Of a DNA stretch of 64,000 nucleotides, positions 8,635-20,533 are shown piece after piece. Both the position numbers and the translations under genes were made by a program. The notes under the pieces were generated by a model, which worked only from the letters and a program-made list of their open reading frames with translations, was not told the origin of the DNA and did not search any database. Each line of letters opens with the position of its first letter. The stretch's first letter is position 1. Origin of the DNA: Tachypleus tridentatus (Eukaryota > Arthropoda > Merostomata > Xiphosura > Limulidae); NCBI RefSeq assembly GCF_004210375.1, contig NC_134833.1, positions 18,655,396 to 18,719,395 on the forward strand. The letters are read 5' to 3'.

Positions 8635-11600
8635 AAAATACCACACTAAATACATACCATGCTAAATCCACGTGCAAAATACCACACTAAATGTACACCA
8701 TGCTAAATCCACGTGCAAAATACCACACTAAATGCATACCATGCTAAATCCGCGTGCAAAATACCACACTAAATGTACACCATGCTAAATCCACATTCAA
8801 AATACCACACTAAATGTACACCATGCTAAATCCACGTGCAAAATACCACACTAAATGCATACCATGCTAAATCCGCGTGCAAAATACCACACTAAATGTA
8901 TACCATGCTAAATCCACGTGCAAAATACCACACTAAATGTACACCATAATAAATCCACGAGTATAATGTCGAACTAAATGCAGACCATGCTAAATCCGCG
9001 TGCAAAATACCACACTAAATGTATACTATGCTAAATCCACGTGCAAAATACCACACTAAATGTACACCATAATAAATCCACGAGTATAATGTCAAACTAA
9101 ATACATACCATGCTAAATCCGCGTGCAAAATACCACACTAAATTTACACCATGCTAAATCCACGTGCAAAATACCACACTAAATGCATACCATGCTAAAT
9201 CCGCGTGCAAAATACCACACTAAATGTACACCATGCTAAATCCACGTGCAAAATACCACACTAAATGCATACCATGCTAAATCCGCGTGCAAAATACCAC
9301 ACTAAATGTATACCATGCTAAATCCACGTGCAAAATACCACACTAAATGTACACCATAATAAATCCACGAGTATAATGTCGAACTAAATGCAGACCATGC
9401 TAAATCCGCGTGCAAAATACCACACTAAATGTATACTATGCTAAATCCACGTGCAAAATACCACACTAAATGTGCACCATAATAAATCCACGAGTATAAT
9501 GTCGAACTAAATGCAGACCATGCTAAATCCGCGTGAAAAATACCACACTAAATGTATACTATGCTAAATCCACGTGCAAAATACCACACTAAATGTATAC
9601 TATGCTAAATTCACGTGCAAAATACCACACTAAATGTACACCATAATAAATCCACGAGTATAATGTCAAACTAAATGCAGACCATGCTAAATCCGCGTGC
9701 AAAATACCACACTAAATGTATACTATGCTAAATCCGCGTGCAAAATACCACACTAAATGTACACCATAATAAATCCACGAGTATAATGTCAAACTAAATG
9801 CAGACCATGCTAAATCCGCGTGCAAAATACCACACTAAATGTATACTATGCTAAATCCACGTGCAAAATACCACACTAAATGTATACTATGCTAAATCCA
9901 CGTGCAAAATACCACACTAAATGTACACCATAATAAATCCACGAGTATAATGTCAAACTAAATGCAGACCATGCTAAATCCGCGTGCAAAATACCACACT
10001 AAATGTATACTATGCTAAATCCACGTGCAAAATACCACACTAAATGTACACCATAATAAATCCACGAGTATAATGTCAAACTAAATGCAGACCATGCTAA
10101 ATCCGCGTGCAAAATACCACACTAAATGTATACTATGCTAAATCCACGTGCAAAATACCACACTAAATGTATACTATGCTAAATCCACGTGCAAAATACC
10201 ACACTAAATGTACACCATAATAAATCCACGAGTATAATGTCGAACTAAATGCAGACCATGCTAAATCCGCGTGCAAAATACCACACTAAATGTATGCTAT
10301 GCTAAATCCACGTGCAAAATACCACACTAAATGTATACTATGCTAAATCCGCGTGCAAAATACCACACTAAATGTACACCATAATAAATCCACGAGTATA
10401 ATGTCAAACTAAATGCAGACCATGCTAAATCCGCGTGCAAAATACCACACTAAATGTATACTTTGCTAAATCCACGTGCAAAATACCACACTAAATGTAC
10501 ACCATAATAAATCCACGAGTATAATGTCGAACTAAATGCAGACCATGCTAAATCCGCGTGCAAAATACCACACTAAATGTATACTATGCTAAATCCACGT
10601 GCAAAATACCACACTAAATGTACACCATAATAAATCCACGAGTATAATGTCGAACTAAATGCAGACCATGCTAAATCCGCGTGCAAAATACCACACTAAA
10701 TGCATACCATGCTAAATCCGCGTGCAAAATACCACACTAATACATACCATGCTAAATCCACGTGCAAAATACTACGCTAAATGTACAGCATAATAAATCC
10801 ACGTGCAAAATACCACACTAAATGTACACCATAATAAATCCACGAGTATAATGTCAAACTAAATGCAGACCATGCTAAATCCGCGTGCAAAATACCACAC
10901 TAAATGTATACTATGCTAAATCCACGTGCAAAATACCACACTAAATGTACACCATAATAAATCCACGAGTATAATGTCGAACTAAATGCAGACCATGCTA
11001 AATCCGCGTGCAAAATACCACACTAAATGTATACTATGCTAAATCCACGTGCAAAATACCACACTAAATGTATACTATGCTAAATCCACGTGCAAAATAC
11101 CACACTAAATGTACACCATAATAAATCCACGAGTATAATGTCGAACTAAATGCAGACCATGCTAAATCCGCGTGCAAAATACCACACTAAATGTATACTA
11201 TGCTAAATCCACGTGCAAAATACCACACTAAATGTATACTATGCTAAATCCGCGTGCAAAATACCACACTAAATGTACACCATAATAAATCCACGAGTAT
11301 AATGTCAAACTAAATGCAGACCATGCTAAATCCGCGTGCAAAATACCACACTAAATGTATACTTTGCTAAATCCACGTGCAAAATACCACACTAAATGTA
11401 CACCATAATAAATCCACGAGTATAATGTCGAACTAAATGCAGACCATGCTAAATCCGCGTGCAAAATACCACACTAAATGTATACTATGCTAAATCCACG
11501 TGCAAAATACCACACTAAATGTACACCATAATAAATCCACGAGTATAATGTCGAACTAAATGCAGACCATGCTAAATCCGCGTGCAAAATACCACACTAA

Positions 11601-11757
11601 ATGCATACCATGCTAAATCCGCGTGCAAAATACCACACTAAATACATACCATGCTAAATCCACGTGCAAAATACTACGCTAAATGTACAGCATAATAAAT
11701 CCACGAGTGCAATACTACGCTAAATGTACAGCATAATAAATCCACGAGTGCAATACC
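8635..11757. repeat. 3.1-kb satellite of about 41-bp units with higher-order structure
   Basis: About 76 units. The three main unit types end TAAATCCACGTGC, TAAATCCGCGTGC and TAAATCCACGAGTATAATG. In the right two-thirds these are ordered as a 123-bp trimer, sometimes with a fourth unit. A segment with the rare variants ACTTTGC (near 10460) and ATACTACGC (near 10770) recurs 901-902 bases later (near 11361 and 11672), showing a recent duplication of about 22 units. I count about 28 CACGTG boxes by eye. There is no open frame across it. It starts 55 bases after the 45-bp minisatellite. Confidence 0.95.
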
Positions 11758-12032
11758 ATGACTCATTTAGCTGTGAACACTTGAACTGCATTCCAAATCA
11801 GAGGGGGGATATATTCCATAATACTTAAAGTCTTGAAACAAATAACAGAAATTAAGATATGTTACCTATGTTTTGTGTAGGACGAGTTCATTAACCAAAA
11901 CACATGCAGATCAGTAAAAGAAGGCAAAGGTGAAGAGTAGGTGACCTTCCTCAAATAACATAACCTCATATAATATCCTTACATACATAAGAATTCAGTT
12001 ACGGTAAAAGATCAGAAGCAAAAGTGTAATTT
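11758..12032. other. Spacer after satellite
   Basis: Unique AT-rich DNA with nothing recognised. Confidence 0.5.
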
Positions 12033-12279
12033 GTTTTGAATTTCGCCCATAGCTACACGAGGGCTTTCCGTCCCTAATTTAAAGACCAGAGGGAAGGCAG
12101 CTAGTCAGCACCACCCACCGCCAACTCTTGGGCTACTCTTCTACCAATGAATAGTGAGATTGACGGCCATATTATATATAGAATGCTCTCACGGCTAAAA
12201 AAAACGAGCACGTTTGGTGGGGCGGGGATTCGAACCCAATACCCTCATAGCGCCTCCTAACCTCCTGGCCATGCCGGAG
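12033..12279 (-). mobile_element. Family A SINE, full length, diverged
   Basis: The copy spans from the tail TTTTGAATTTCGCCCATAGC to the head CTCCTGGCCATGCCGG. The body has small deletions (AATTTAAAGACCAGAGGG) and an expanded TATATATAG in place of the usual TTATAACG. Confidence 0.85.
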
Positions 12280-12748
12280 CGAAATGAAAACGTCAAAAAT
12301 GACAATGTTATTGTTTTGGGATAGCGTTTCAATACACACTGTTCAACTTTTTAATTTTCAAGTAAATCCATGAGAAAGAAGTTACACCTTCTAAAGGCAC
12401 TTGAGGTTATTTTGTGGTTCTTTTTTGTATGAATTATTTCTTATTACAGTGAATTACTTAGCAACTGTAGTTCACAATTTCATGATAGTTTTTTTTATTA
12501 TTACTTAAATGCATTAGCACACGAAACACAAACAAACAAAATACAATTCTCTGTTGCCTTAAGAGTCCTAGGGACCCTTTATTGAGCAGTCTTTTAAAAA
12601 CAAAAGTGACACGTGCTTTTCGCTATCCCAAAGATACGCCTCTGTGTTGTATCGACCATCCCTCATAGGATAGTCACACGTTGGTATAAGGAGATTATAT
12701 CATTACGCAATTTACATCCACGTTTTCCTTTCAAAAATTGAACCACAC
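12280..12748. other. Spacer with hairpin repeat remnant
   Basis: Unique DNA apart from a diverged family C copy at 12370-12426. Confidence 0.45.
12370..12426 (+). repeat. Copy 3 of hairpin repeat family C, diverged
   Basis: GAAAGAAGTTACACCTTCTA then AAGGCACTTGAGGTTATT and a T-run aligns with the copy at 5597-5650. Confidence 0.4.
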
Positions 12749-12853
12749 CTAGCAGCACAGTACGTCTACGGACTTACAATCCTAGAAATCGGGGTTTAAT
12801 TCTCGTGATGGGCAGAAAATAGATAGCCCATTGTTGAGATTTGTGCTTAACTT
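12749..12853 (+). mobile_element. Family B tRNA-derived SINE, short
   Basis: Defines family B here: a short (about 100-base) element whose head contains CAGCGGTAAGTCTGCGGA-type A box and TTTACAACGCTA (loop TTTACAA, Val(TAC)-like), a B box GGTTCGATTCC, then TGGGC, AGATAGCCC and TGTAGCTTTGTGCTTAA. This copy has TACGTCTACGGACTTACAAT, B-box-like GGTTTAATTC, and a tail GATAGCCCATTGTTGAG. Confidence 0.7.
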
Positions 12854-13217
12854 GAATGGATACAATCGTTTCAACAAAACTCGTAAGATTTCGTTGTGTA
12901 ATCACACCATTAGTTTTAATATCTTTGGTCCACATGGCGAATACTTCATGGTTGTTTGTGCAGCTCAGGAAACCTTAGTAAAGCTTATTAAACTGGACTA
13001 CATATACCGTTATTATTTTATGCCAGTGTTTTTTTTTTAGGTTTCAAACGCTTGTGAGAAACTAAGAGAATCTAACGGAATTACTACGTTTATTTCAAGT
13101 ATTATATTCCCATACACGACAGTCAAAAAAATTCCGAAAGTAATTGGCTACTCACGCGCTACTACTAGCGACATCGGCCGGAAAGTTAATTATGATTCTA
13201 ATGAATTGTTTGTTCGT
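12854..13217. other. AT-rich spacer
   Basis: No gene recognised. A short open frame at 12831-13040 overlaps the SINE tail and is not credible. Confidence 0.5.
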
Positions 13218-13451
13218 TTGCAATTTCGCACAAAGCTAAACGAGGGCTATCTACTCCAGCCGTTCCTAATTTAGCACTGATAAACTAGAGGGAAGGCAAC
13301 TAGTTATCACCACACACCGCCAACTAGCAGTGAGTTGACCGTCACATCATAAGACCCCTTCGGCTGAAAGGCCGAACATGTATGGTGCGACGGGGATTCG
13401 AACCCGCGACCCTCAGATTACGAGTCGAACGCCTTAACGCACCTGGCCATG
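13218..13451 (-). mobile_element. Family A SINE with internal deletion
   Basis: Both head and tail are present, but part of the body between CCGCCAACT and GTTGACCGTCACATC is missing and replaced by AGCAGTGA. The B box GATTCGAACCC is intact. Confidence 0.85.
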
Positions 13452-15407
13452 ATCCTAATGAATTTTAATATAGCATTATTTCAATATTAATTCAGTCTAG
13501 CAAGTGTGATGGCAAGAATAAGTGATTTGAAATTTCTTTGAATATTGTGTTAACATAATGTATTCAGGGAAAAAGCTTTAGAAAAAATCGTCGAACCAGT
13601 AAAAAAAAATATAATATTCATTATTATTGTTGTTTTATTTTCTTTTAGAAATAGCTTCCAAGAATGAAGTTCAACTAACCTGCGAGGCTTTAATGTTGTT
13701 GTTTTTTTTTAATTAACATGTGTTTATTTTATTAGAGTTTCAGTTTATCTATAATATATCGAAATAATCCATTTAATCTATATCACAAAGTTGAAGGAAG
13801 ATTGAGTTATATCGCATTGTTATAACAATATTCTGGGAAAGATGGCTTCAGCTAGAGTGTACTACGGATCTGAAACTCGAAAGATCTGTGCTTGATCTGC
13901 GATTCAAACTATGTCATCATTTTAAAGTAATGAAACAAAATAATTTATTTACTACTAATCCAACAATTACACCGTTTGTGTTAAGTAGCTAAGCCTAATG
14001 TATTGTATTATAAAAAAAAAAAAAAGGCTTAAGGGAAAAGTTACCATTGAAAGATGTTTCTAGTGGTAAGTTACTGATTTATTTGCAGTTAAATTTCTGC
14101 ATTTGTTGTAAAGAGAAGTTAGATAAAAGTTACGAATATGGGTAGATGTTTCATCAGAATGAAATTCCTAATACGGAAGATGTTTAAGATGGAAGTTCCG
14201 GCTTAAATTAGCTACTTCTACACTTCCTAGAAAGTGACATCTGTTCATTAAAAACAGTGTATATTATTCACTAAACTAACCTTGTGTTCTTTTCTTAATT
14301 TTTAACATCGTGTTTCTAGTGCGAGTTAAATTACATCATTTTATAACACGGTCTCGTGATAAATATGTTTTCTGTTTAGTTTTGTTTTTCTTATCACTTC
14401 ACAGACGTCACATTAATTCGCTAACGTCACGAGTAACTGGACGAATAATTCATTTATTTCATTCACAAAGTACCAACCATTGACAACGAACTATGAAAAA
14501 CATCAGGAACTGGGCGTAATGCATCGGACTCGAGTGACAGGGTTTTATCACGAAAATCGTGTCCTGTCGACAATCAACCTGTCATCGAGGTTGGTCCAGA
14601 CGGAAAGTTTTCTTTTCTTAAAGATTTTAAAATAATAATAAATAAATAAAAAATCCGATTATCACTCTAAACTCGTGGATGACGTAGGTATTAACTCAAT
14701 TTCATAAAACTATCTTTTTGAACCTCGAATCTAACTCTTTCTCGACTTAAATCAGCGATTTATTTTCTAAATAATCCATCAGCACATTCTACACCTCAGT
14801 GATAAAGTGGCGTCGAGTGATATCAGCTCTACCCGATAGATGTCGCTTTGAGGAATCTTCTCTCCTTTCAAACAGTTCAATCTGTCACCAGTGATAACAG
14901 TAGGCTTCCGGGAATTGAACGCTTTGATTCTTAAATCAAAGAAGTCTTTATTACAAGTTTAACCGCCTGATTGGTATATCAGAGGTCGGACAAGAGTTAA
15001 GATTTTTTTTAAAAAAACCTTCTGCAAAGGTGGCGAACATTAAAGTTCACCAACAGGGTCACTCTAGAGACACGTGATTCATGAGTGTGGGGCACTGTAA
15101 TAACAGATGGGCGGTACTTACAAATCGGGTCTGGCTTGAGATCGAATTAATTTCCTAGAACTCTCAGCGATACCATTTTTCAGTTTTTTTTTTGTTTTTT
15201 TTTTAAATCTGACTGTGTTTACATCTCAACATACAGGACCTGCTTGGACTTTTAAAGATGACACCTTTTGTTGCTATGTAAATTAGTCCAGCAGTGAATT
15301 CCACACTTTATTTCACTATTATTTTGTTTGTCTTTTCTTTTCTGGAAATTTACCAACTATATGAATGCTCTGCGCATGCGTTGATAATTTGTAACAGTTT
15401 TTTTTTT
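13452..15407. other. Unique 2-kb spacer, no gene
   Basis: No SINE. A hairpin-like inverted repeat is at 14536-14568. A weak CTCF-like string is at 14832-14845 (CCGATAGATGTCGC), and TGCGCATGCG (NRF1-like) is at 15371-15380. Poly-A and poly-T runs are common. Confidence 0.5.
14536..14568. other. Imperfect stem-loop
   Basis: GACAGG at 14536-14541 pairs with CCTGTC at 14563-14568, and CACGA at 14549-14553 pairs with TCGTG at 14557-14561 around a three-base loop. The seven-base bulge on one side makes a miRNA precursor unlikely. Role unknown. Confidence 0.3.
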
Positions 15408-15660
15408 AATTTCGTGCAAAGCTACTCGAGGGCTATCTGCGCTAGACGTCCCTAATTTAACAGTGTAAGACTAGAGGGAAGGTAGCTAGTCATCATCACC
15501 CACCGCCAACTCTTGGGCTACTCTTTTACCAACGAATAGTGGGATTGACCGTCACATTATAACACCCCACGGCTGAAAGGGCGAGCATGTTTGATGCGAC
15601 CGGGATTCGAACCCGCGACCTTCAGATTACGAGTCGAACGCCTTAACTCACCTGCCGGGC
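15408..15660 (-). mobile_element. Family A SINE, full length, well preserved
   Basis: A near-consensus copy from AATTTCGTGCAAAGCTACTC to CTCACCTGCCGGGC, with the head shortened by a few bases (GGCCAT missing). It follows a T-run that is the complement of its A-rich tail. Confidence 0.9.
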
Positions 15661-15702
15661 AATTCGTAACAGAAGACAATTCATATGTAAAAGTGTCTAA
15701 AC

Positions 15703-15802
15703 TGTAACCGATGGTGTATATTTAATTAACAATTTCAGTTTTAATATCCACAATGTAACCGATGGTGTATATTTAACAATTTCAGTTTTAATATCCACAA
15801 TG
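15703..15802. repeat. Two-copy direct repeat of about 50 bp
   Basis: TGTAACCGATGGTGTATATT and the sequence up to AATATCCACAA occur twice in a row. The second copy lacks four bases (TTAA) near its middle. Confidence 0.9.
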
Positions 15803-15883
15803 ACAATTCAGCGAAACTCACTCGACAGAGATTTTCCTTGATGACACGAATTTATTTTTAAACAAATATTTTGCTCTGGTTTG

Positions 15884-16106
15884 GTTTCGAATTCCACGAG
15901 GGCTATCTGCGTTAGCCGTCCCGAACTTGGCAGTAGTAAACAACATGGAAGGCAGCTAATCAACACCACCTACCACCAACTCTTGGGCTACACTTTCAAC
16001 ATCAAATGGTGGGATTAACTGCACATTATAACACCCCTACAGCTGAAAAGGTGAGTGTGTGTTCGGTGACAGGGATGTGAATCCACGACTCTCATATTGG
16101 GAGTCC
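15884..16106 (-). mobile_element. Family A SINE, highly diverged
   Basis: Recognisable from the tail GGTTTCGAATTCCACGAGGG to the B-box side GGGATGTGAATCCACG. The copy lacks part of the tail and the A-box end of the head. Confidence 0.75.
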
Positions 16107-16902
16107 ATCACCCTAATTGATAAAAAAAACGATTGTTTTTAAATACAAGTTGTCCATATAATTGATTTATGCAGTTAGACAGGTGTCAACTCAAGTCGGA
16201 AACGACAAAAAAAAAGATTATTCAGGACATAACGAAATTTTATAGCAAATAAAATACAGTCATTCCAATACAGTTGTTTCATTTGATTCTGGTAAGCCTA
16301 AAACGAATGTGTAATCCTCTTGCTGGCATACAATACACTTCTACTTTTTAGACGTTGGTTGGTTAGACTTTGTTCCCAGATGAATAGTTAATACATTTCT
16401 AGCAAGTAAAGGAAAAATAAAACTTTTACAAAGAAGGTAACTATAAGGAGGGCACAGAGTGTAAATAAAAATACGATAAATTAAACCGAGTGGCGATATA
16501 TATATATATACTATATCTTAATTTTTGTCTGTGGTATTATGTGGATATGATATAAATACCATCCCTACCATCTTGTTTACATTAGGTTTGAAAGATTCAT
16601 ATTAGCCATCCTTTCATATTCTTCCTGTTTTGAATGGTTTTTCTTTAGTTGTTTTATAATGCAGTGTTTCAGTAGACATGGAAAGGTTGTATTTATAACC
16701 AAGTTCTAAATACAATGACGTTCCAGCTGTAAGATTTATTGTTGACCAATCATTTAGCTGGTATTTACCGTTACATCCTGTAGTTACGATTTTAAAAGGA
16801 ACACCAAATGTCTGTAAGGAAGCTAGTTACAAGGGGTAATGATAACATCATTTACACGAGAATTATGATTTATTTTTAATTACTAGCAGTTATTGTTCGT
16901 TT
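16107..16902. other. AT-rich spacer
   Basis: No gene recognised. A (TA)n tract lies at about 16496-16511. Confidence 0.5.
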
Positions 16903-17170
16903 GTTTTGAATTTCGCGCAAAGCTACTCAAGGGCTATCTACACTAGCCGTCCCTAATTTAGCAATGTAAGACTAGAGGGAAGGCTGTTAATCATCACCAC
17001 CTACCGCTAACTCTTGGGCTACTCTTTTACCAAGGAATAGTGGGATTGACCGTCACATTATAACGCTCCCACGGCTGAAAGGGCGAGCATGTTTGGTGTG
17101 ACGGGGATTCGAACCCGCGACCCTCAGATTACGAGTCGAACTCCTTAACTCACCTGGACATGCCGAGCCC
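16903..17170 (-). mobile_element. Family A SINE, full length, near consensus
   Basis: Complete from TTTTGAATTTCGCGCAAAGC to CACCTGGACATGCCGAGCCC. Both Pol III boxes are readable on the minus strand. Confidence 0.95.
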
Positions 17171-17228
17171 TAGTAATACTTATAAAAGCGGGCACCCCAT
17201 TTAAAACTATGTAACCTCATTGAAATTG

Positions 17229-17279
17229 GGGCCCGGCATGGCCAAGCGTGTTAAGGCGTGCGTAACAAACAAACAAACA
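17229..17279 (+). mobile_element. Minimal SINE: family A head joined directly to the tail
   Basis: GGCCCGGCATGGCCAAGCGT then GTTAAGGCGTGCG is the first 35 or so bases of family A. It is followed at once by TAACAAACAAACAAAC, the usual tail microsatellite. The anticodon arm, B box, body and tail core are gone. The head string is the same as at 7351-7383, so this is either a young internal deletion or a template-jump product. Confidence 0.8.
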
Positions 17280-18130
17280 TTGAAATTTGTTGAGGCCATT
17301 ATCTTGGATTTCAGCAATCCCGTAGTAAAGAAGTAAGAATGAAGAAGCAGAACAAATAATAACAAGAAATTAAAATTTTTACTTTGATATTTACAGACAT
17401 AAGAATTTGTGACTCAGTCATTACACAGATATTGTTGTAAAAGGAAACAATGTACAGTATTGTAAAGCTTTAAAGACCTATTGAGAAGGTACTTGAAAGA
17501 CAATTTCGATCGAAAATCCGGGTTATATCTACACAGACAGTGCTACAACCTGCCTAATATTTGCGATTCTTTGAGAATACGAAAAAAAAACTAACAAAAA
17601 CACTGTCACGTGCATCTGTTTTTGTTTTCGTGGACTTAAATTTTAAACATTTCATCCGATTTCATGTAGGAGTCACAATCGTAACTACTCGCCCTTGTGA
17701 TAAAACGTGGATTATAAATCCACTTAGAGTTTTACAGGTGGCATTTAATCTATCATAAAGTGGTATAGAAATTAGTATTAATTATTAGATAAATTAAAAT
17801 ACACAGTTCTATAAATTTAATCCCTCTGTTGATTCAGCAGTAAGTCTGAGGATTTATTAGGCTTAACTACAAACAAACAAGCCCTAAATTTATAATTTAA
17901 ATTATGTGCCCTCTAGTGGTTGAAAAAGCATTTCAACTCAAATTTAATCAACTTATTCCGCGATTCTACTTTAATTTTACTTATACTTGACAAACAAGGT
18001 ATACGACAATTTTCCAATCAAGTGTTTACACTTCTTTATTAATTAAAGCAATGAAACTACAACTTGAAATGTTGAAGTGCTTTAGAGGCAAGCCAGTAAC
18101 AAAAGTTTTCTTTGTTTGTTTGTTTGTTTT
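17280..18130. other. AT-rich spacer
   Basis: No gene recognised. It contains a close CTCF-like match at 17906-17919. Confidence 0.5.
17906..17919 (-). promoter_or_regulatory. Strong CTCF-like core
   Basis: The minus strand reads CCACTAGAGGGCAC, agreeing with CCASYAGRKGGCRS at every position. It is not within a repeat. Confidence 0.5.
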
Positions 18131-18331
18131 TTTTAATTTCGCGGGAAGCTACAAGAGAGTTATCTGTACTAACCGTCCCTAATTTTGCAGTGTAAGACGA
18201 GAGGAAAGGCAGATAGTTATTACCACCCACCGCCAACTCGTGAGCCACTCTTTTACAAATGAATAGTAGGATTGACCATAAAATTCTAACGCCCATACGG
18301 CTAAAAGGGCGAACATGTTTGGTGTGAAGGG
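18131..18331 (-). mobile_element. Family A SINE lacking the tRNA head
   Basis: The tail and body run from TTTTAATTTCGCGGGAAGCT to GCGAACATGTTTGGTGTGAA. The sequence leaves the element just where the tRNA part would begin. Confidence 0.85.
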
Positions 18332-18390
18332 ATAACAAGTTTTGAAACCACTTGCATGTCTACTGATTATTATTGTTTGTTTATTTCTTA

Positions 18391-18490
18391 GAGAAAAGTC
18401 ACATTGAACTATCTGCTATTATACTGCGGGTAACTGAACCATGAATTTTAGCTTTGTAAGTCCGTAAACTTACTACTGTCCCACCGGTGA
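18391..18490 (-). mobile_element. Family B SINE
   Basis: On the minus strand the head reads ACAGTAGTAAGTTTACGGAC then TTACAAAGCT. The tail ACTATCTGCTAT lies at the left. Confidence 0.6.
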
Positions 18491-18603
18491 CAATTGTCAT
18501 CAATACATTTAGTTCAGTAAATAAATTCTACAAGCATTTTGTTCAATTGGTGTTTTCTCTGTATTTTTAAGCTTAGAAATGCGTTGTTGTTTTTTCTCGT
18601 GTT

Positions 18604-18857
18604 TGCCCGGCATGACCAGACGGTTATAGCGCTCGACTCGCAATCTGAGGGTCGCGGGTTCGAATTCCCGTTCCATCAAACATGCTAACCCTTCCAGACG
18701 TGGGGGCATTATAATGTGACAGTCAATTCCACTATTCGTTGGAAAAAGTGTAGCCTAAGAGTTGGCGTTGGGTGGTGGTGACTAGCTGTCTTCCACTACT
18801 AAATCATGGATGAATAGCACAGATAGCCATCGTGTAGCTTGGCGCGAAATTCAAAAT
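18604..18857 (+). mobile_element. Family A SINE, full length
   Basis: The head GCCCGGCATGACCAGACGGT is in plus orientation, with loop CTCGCAA instead of CTCGTAA, B box GGGTTCGAATTC, and a complete tail GTGTAGCTTGGCGCGAAATT. Confidence 0.92.
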
Positions 18858-18898
18858 AAGCAAATTTTCTCGTGTTAAATGCATGACTGCGCAGTAGT

Positions 18899-18980
18899 GT
18901 CTGTCTATAATGTGCCCATCGTGCAGATCGAGTCCCAAATTTTAGCTTTATAAATCCTCTAACGTATCTCTGAACCATTA
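18899..18980 (-). mobile_element. Family B SINE remnant
   Basis: Degenerate minus-strand copy: CTGTCTATAATGTGCCCATC at the tail side and TTTTAGCTTTATAAATCCTC in the head. Confidence 0.4.
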
Positions 18981-19167
18981 GATGGAATTTTATGTTCTTT
19001 CTCATGATTTAATACACTTTTTGTAACAACAAGAGGGGATCCAGTGCCTTTTCTAACAAAATGAATCAATATTTATTGGCACACCAAGAGAGGGGGGTCT
19101 AATATTCCTTTTCACAGAGTGAATCATCATTTTACATCCATTTTTAAAACACCCTAATAAAAAGTGT

Positions 19168-19275
19168 CCCCTCAATGGAACAGCGGTAAGTCTTCGGATT
19201 TACAACGCTTAATATCAGAGGTTCAATTACTGTTGGTGAACATAGCAGATAGTTTGATCAGGCTTTGATACAAAA
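19168..19275 (+). mobile_element. Family B SINE
   Basis: GGAACAGCGGTAAGTCTTCG then GATTTACAACGCTTA, B box GAGGTTCAATTAC, tail AGCAGATAGTTTGATCAGGC. Diverged but complete. Confidence 0.75.
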
Positions 19276-19757
19276 AACAACACAGGCGGTATGAAAGAAT
19301 GTTCAGTTTTTGATTCTTTTTCGTTGAGTAGAACTTAGTTGTCCATAACTGAGACTGGAAGACATATACTGTTAATAGGGAACAATGAATCCCTAACTGC
19401 ACTCGAAGGAAGACTTGCAAAACACATCATGTTTCATTGTTTACTTTGATTTTTTAAAGTAATCATGGTTTTATATATTTCATTTAATTTTTTTCAGTTG
19501 TAAGCAGACAGTGAAGAACTTGATAACCCAAATGATTTAAATATGTCAACTTCTGAATATCGGTTTCAGCTACCACTTGGTTTGTATGTTTCTCATAGCT
19601 GTATCTTTACAAGATGCTGCGGGTATCTGGACTAATTCTTTTCGAAACATACAGTAACAACATATTTCAGTTCTACTCAGATGAATTATTTCCAGTTATT
19701 TCTCTGAAAATGAATGGTTTATCGACTTGCCAAGATTTAAAACAACAACGAATAATA
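19276..19757. other. Spacer
   Basis: AT-rich unique DNA with no gene recognised. Confidence 0.5.
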
Positions 19758-20533
19758 AAGGTAATGTATAATTAAATCAGAATGAGTTAGAGACAAGAAT
19801 GGATAACTCACTCAGGTAATGTATAATTAAATCAGAATGAGTTAGAGACAAGAATGGATAACTCACTCAGGTAATGTATTATTAAATCAGAATGAGCTAG
19901 AGACAAGAATGGATAACTCACTCAGGTAATGTATAATTAAATCAGAATGAGCTAGAGACAAGAATGGATAACTCACTCACGTAATGTATTATTAAATCAG
20001 AATGAGTTAGAGACAAGAATGGATAACTCACTCACGTAATGTATTATTAAATCAGAATGAGTTAGAGACAAGAATGGATAACTCACTCACGTAATGTATA
20101 ATTAAATCAGAATGAGCTAGAGACAAGAATGGATAACTCACTCAGGTAATGTATAATTAAATCAGAATGAGCTAGAGACAAGAATGGATAACTCACTCAG
20201 GTAATGTATAATTAAATCAGAATGAGCTAGAGACAAGAATGGATAACTCACTCAGGTAATGTATAATTAAATCAGAATGAGCTAGAGACAAGAATGGATA
20301 ACTCACTCAGGTAACTTATTATTAATTCAGAATGAGCTAGAGACAAGAATGGATAACTCACTCAGGTAAGTTATTATTAATTCAGAATGAGCTGGAGACA
20401 AGAATGGATAACTCACTCAGGTAATTTATTATTAATTCAAAATGAGCTGGAAAAAAGAATGGATAACTCACTCAGGTAATTTATTATTAAATCAGAATGA
20501 GCTGGAGACAGGAATGGATAACTCACTCAGGTT
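19758..20533. repeat. 55-bp tandem repeat, about 14 copies
   Basis: The unit starts GGTAATGTATAATTAAATCA and ends ATGGATAACTCACTCA. The right-hand four units vary more (GGTAACTTATTATTAATTC). Every unit joint reads CAGGTAA or CACGTAA, so most units contain a CAG/GTAA 5' splice-site-like string in plus orientation. Confidence 0.95.

Noticed and set aside
8106..8649. Long open frames on both strands as a repeat-rich protein
   Set aside because: Both strands are open because the unit length is a multiple of three; the plus frame starts at GTG and there is no flanking exon signal.
8229..11757. CRISPR array
   Set aside because: Units are contiguous with no unique spacers; this is satellite DNA in a eukaryotic context.
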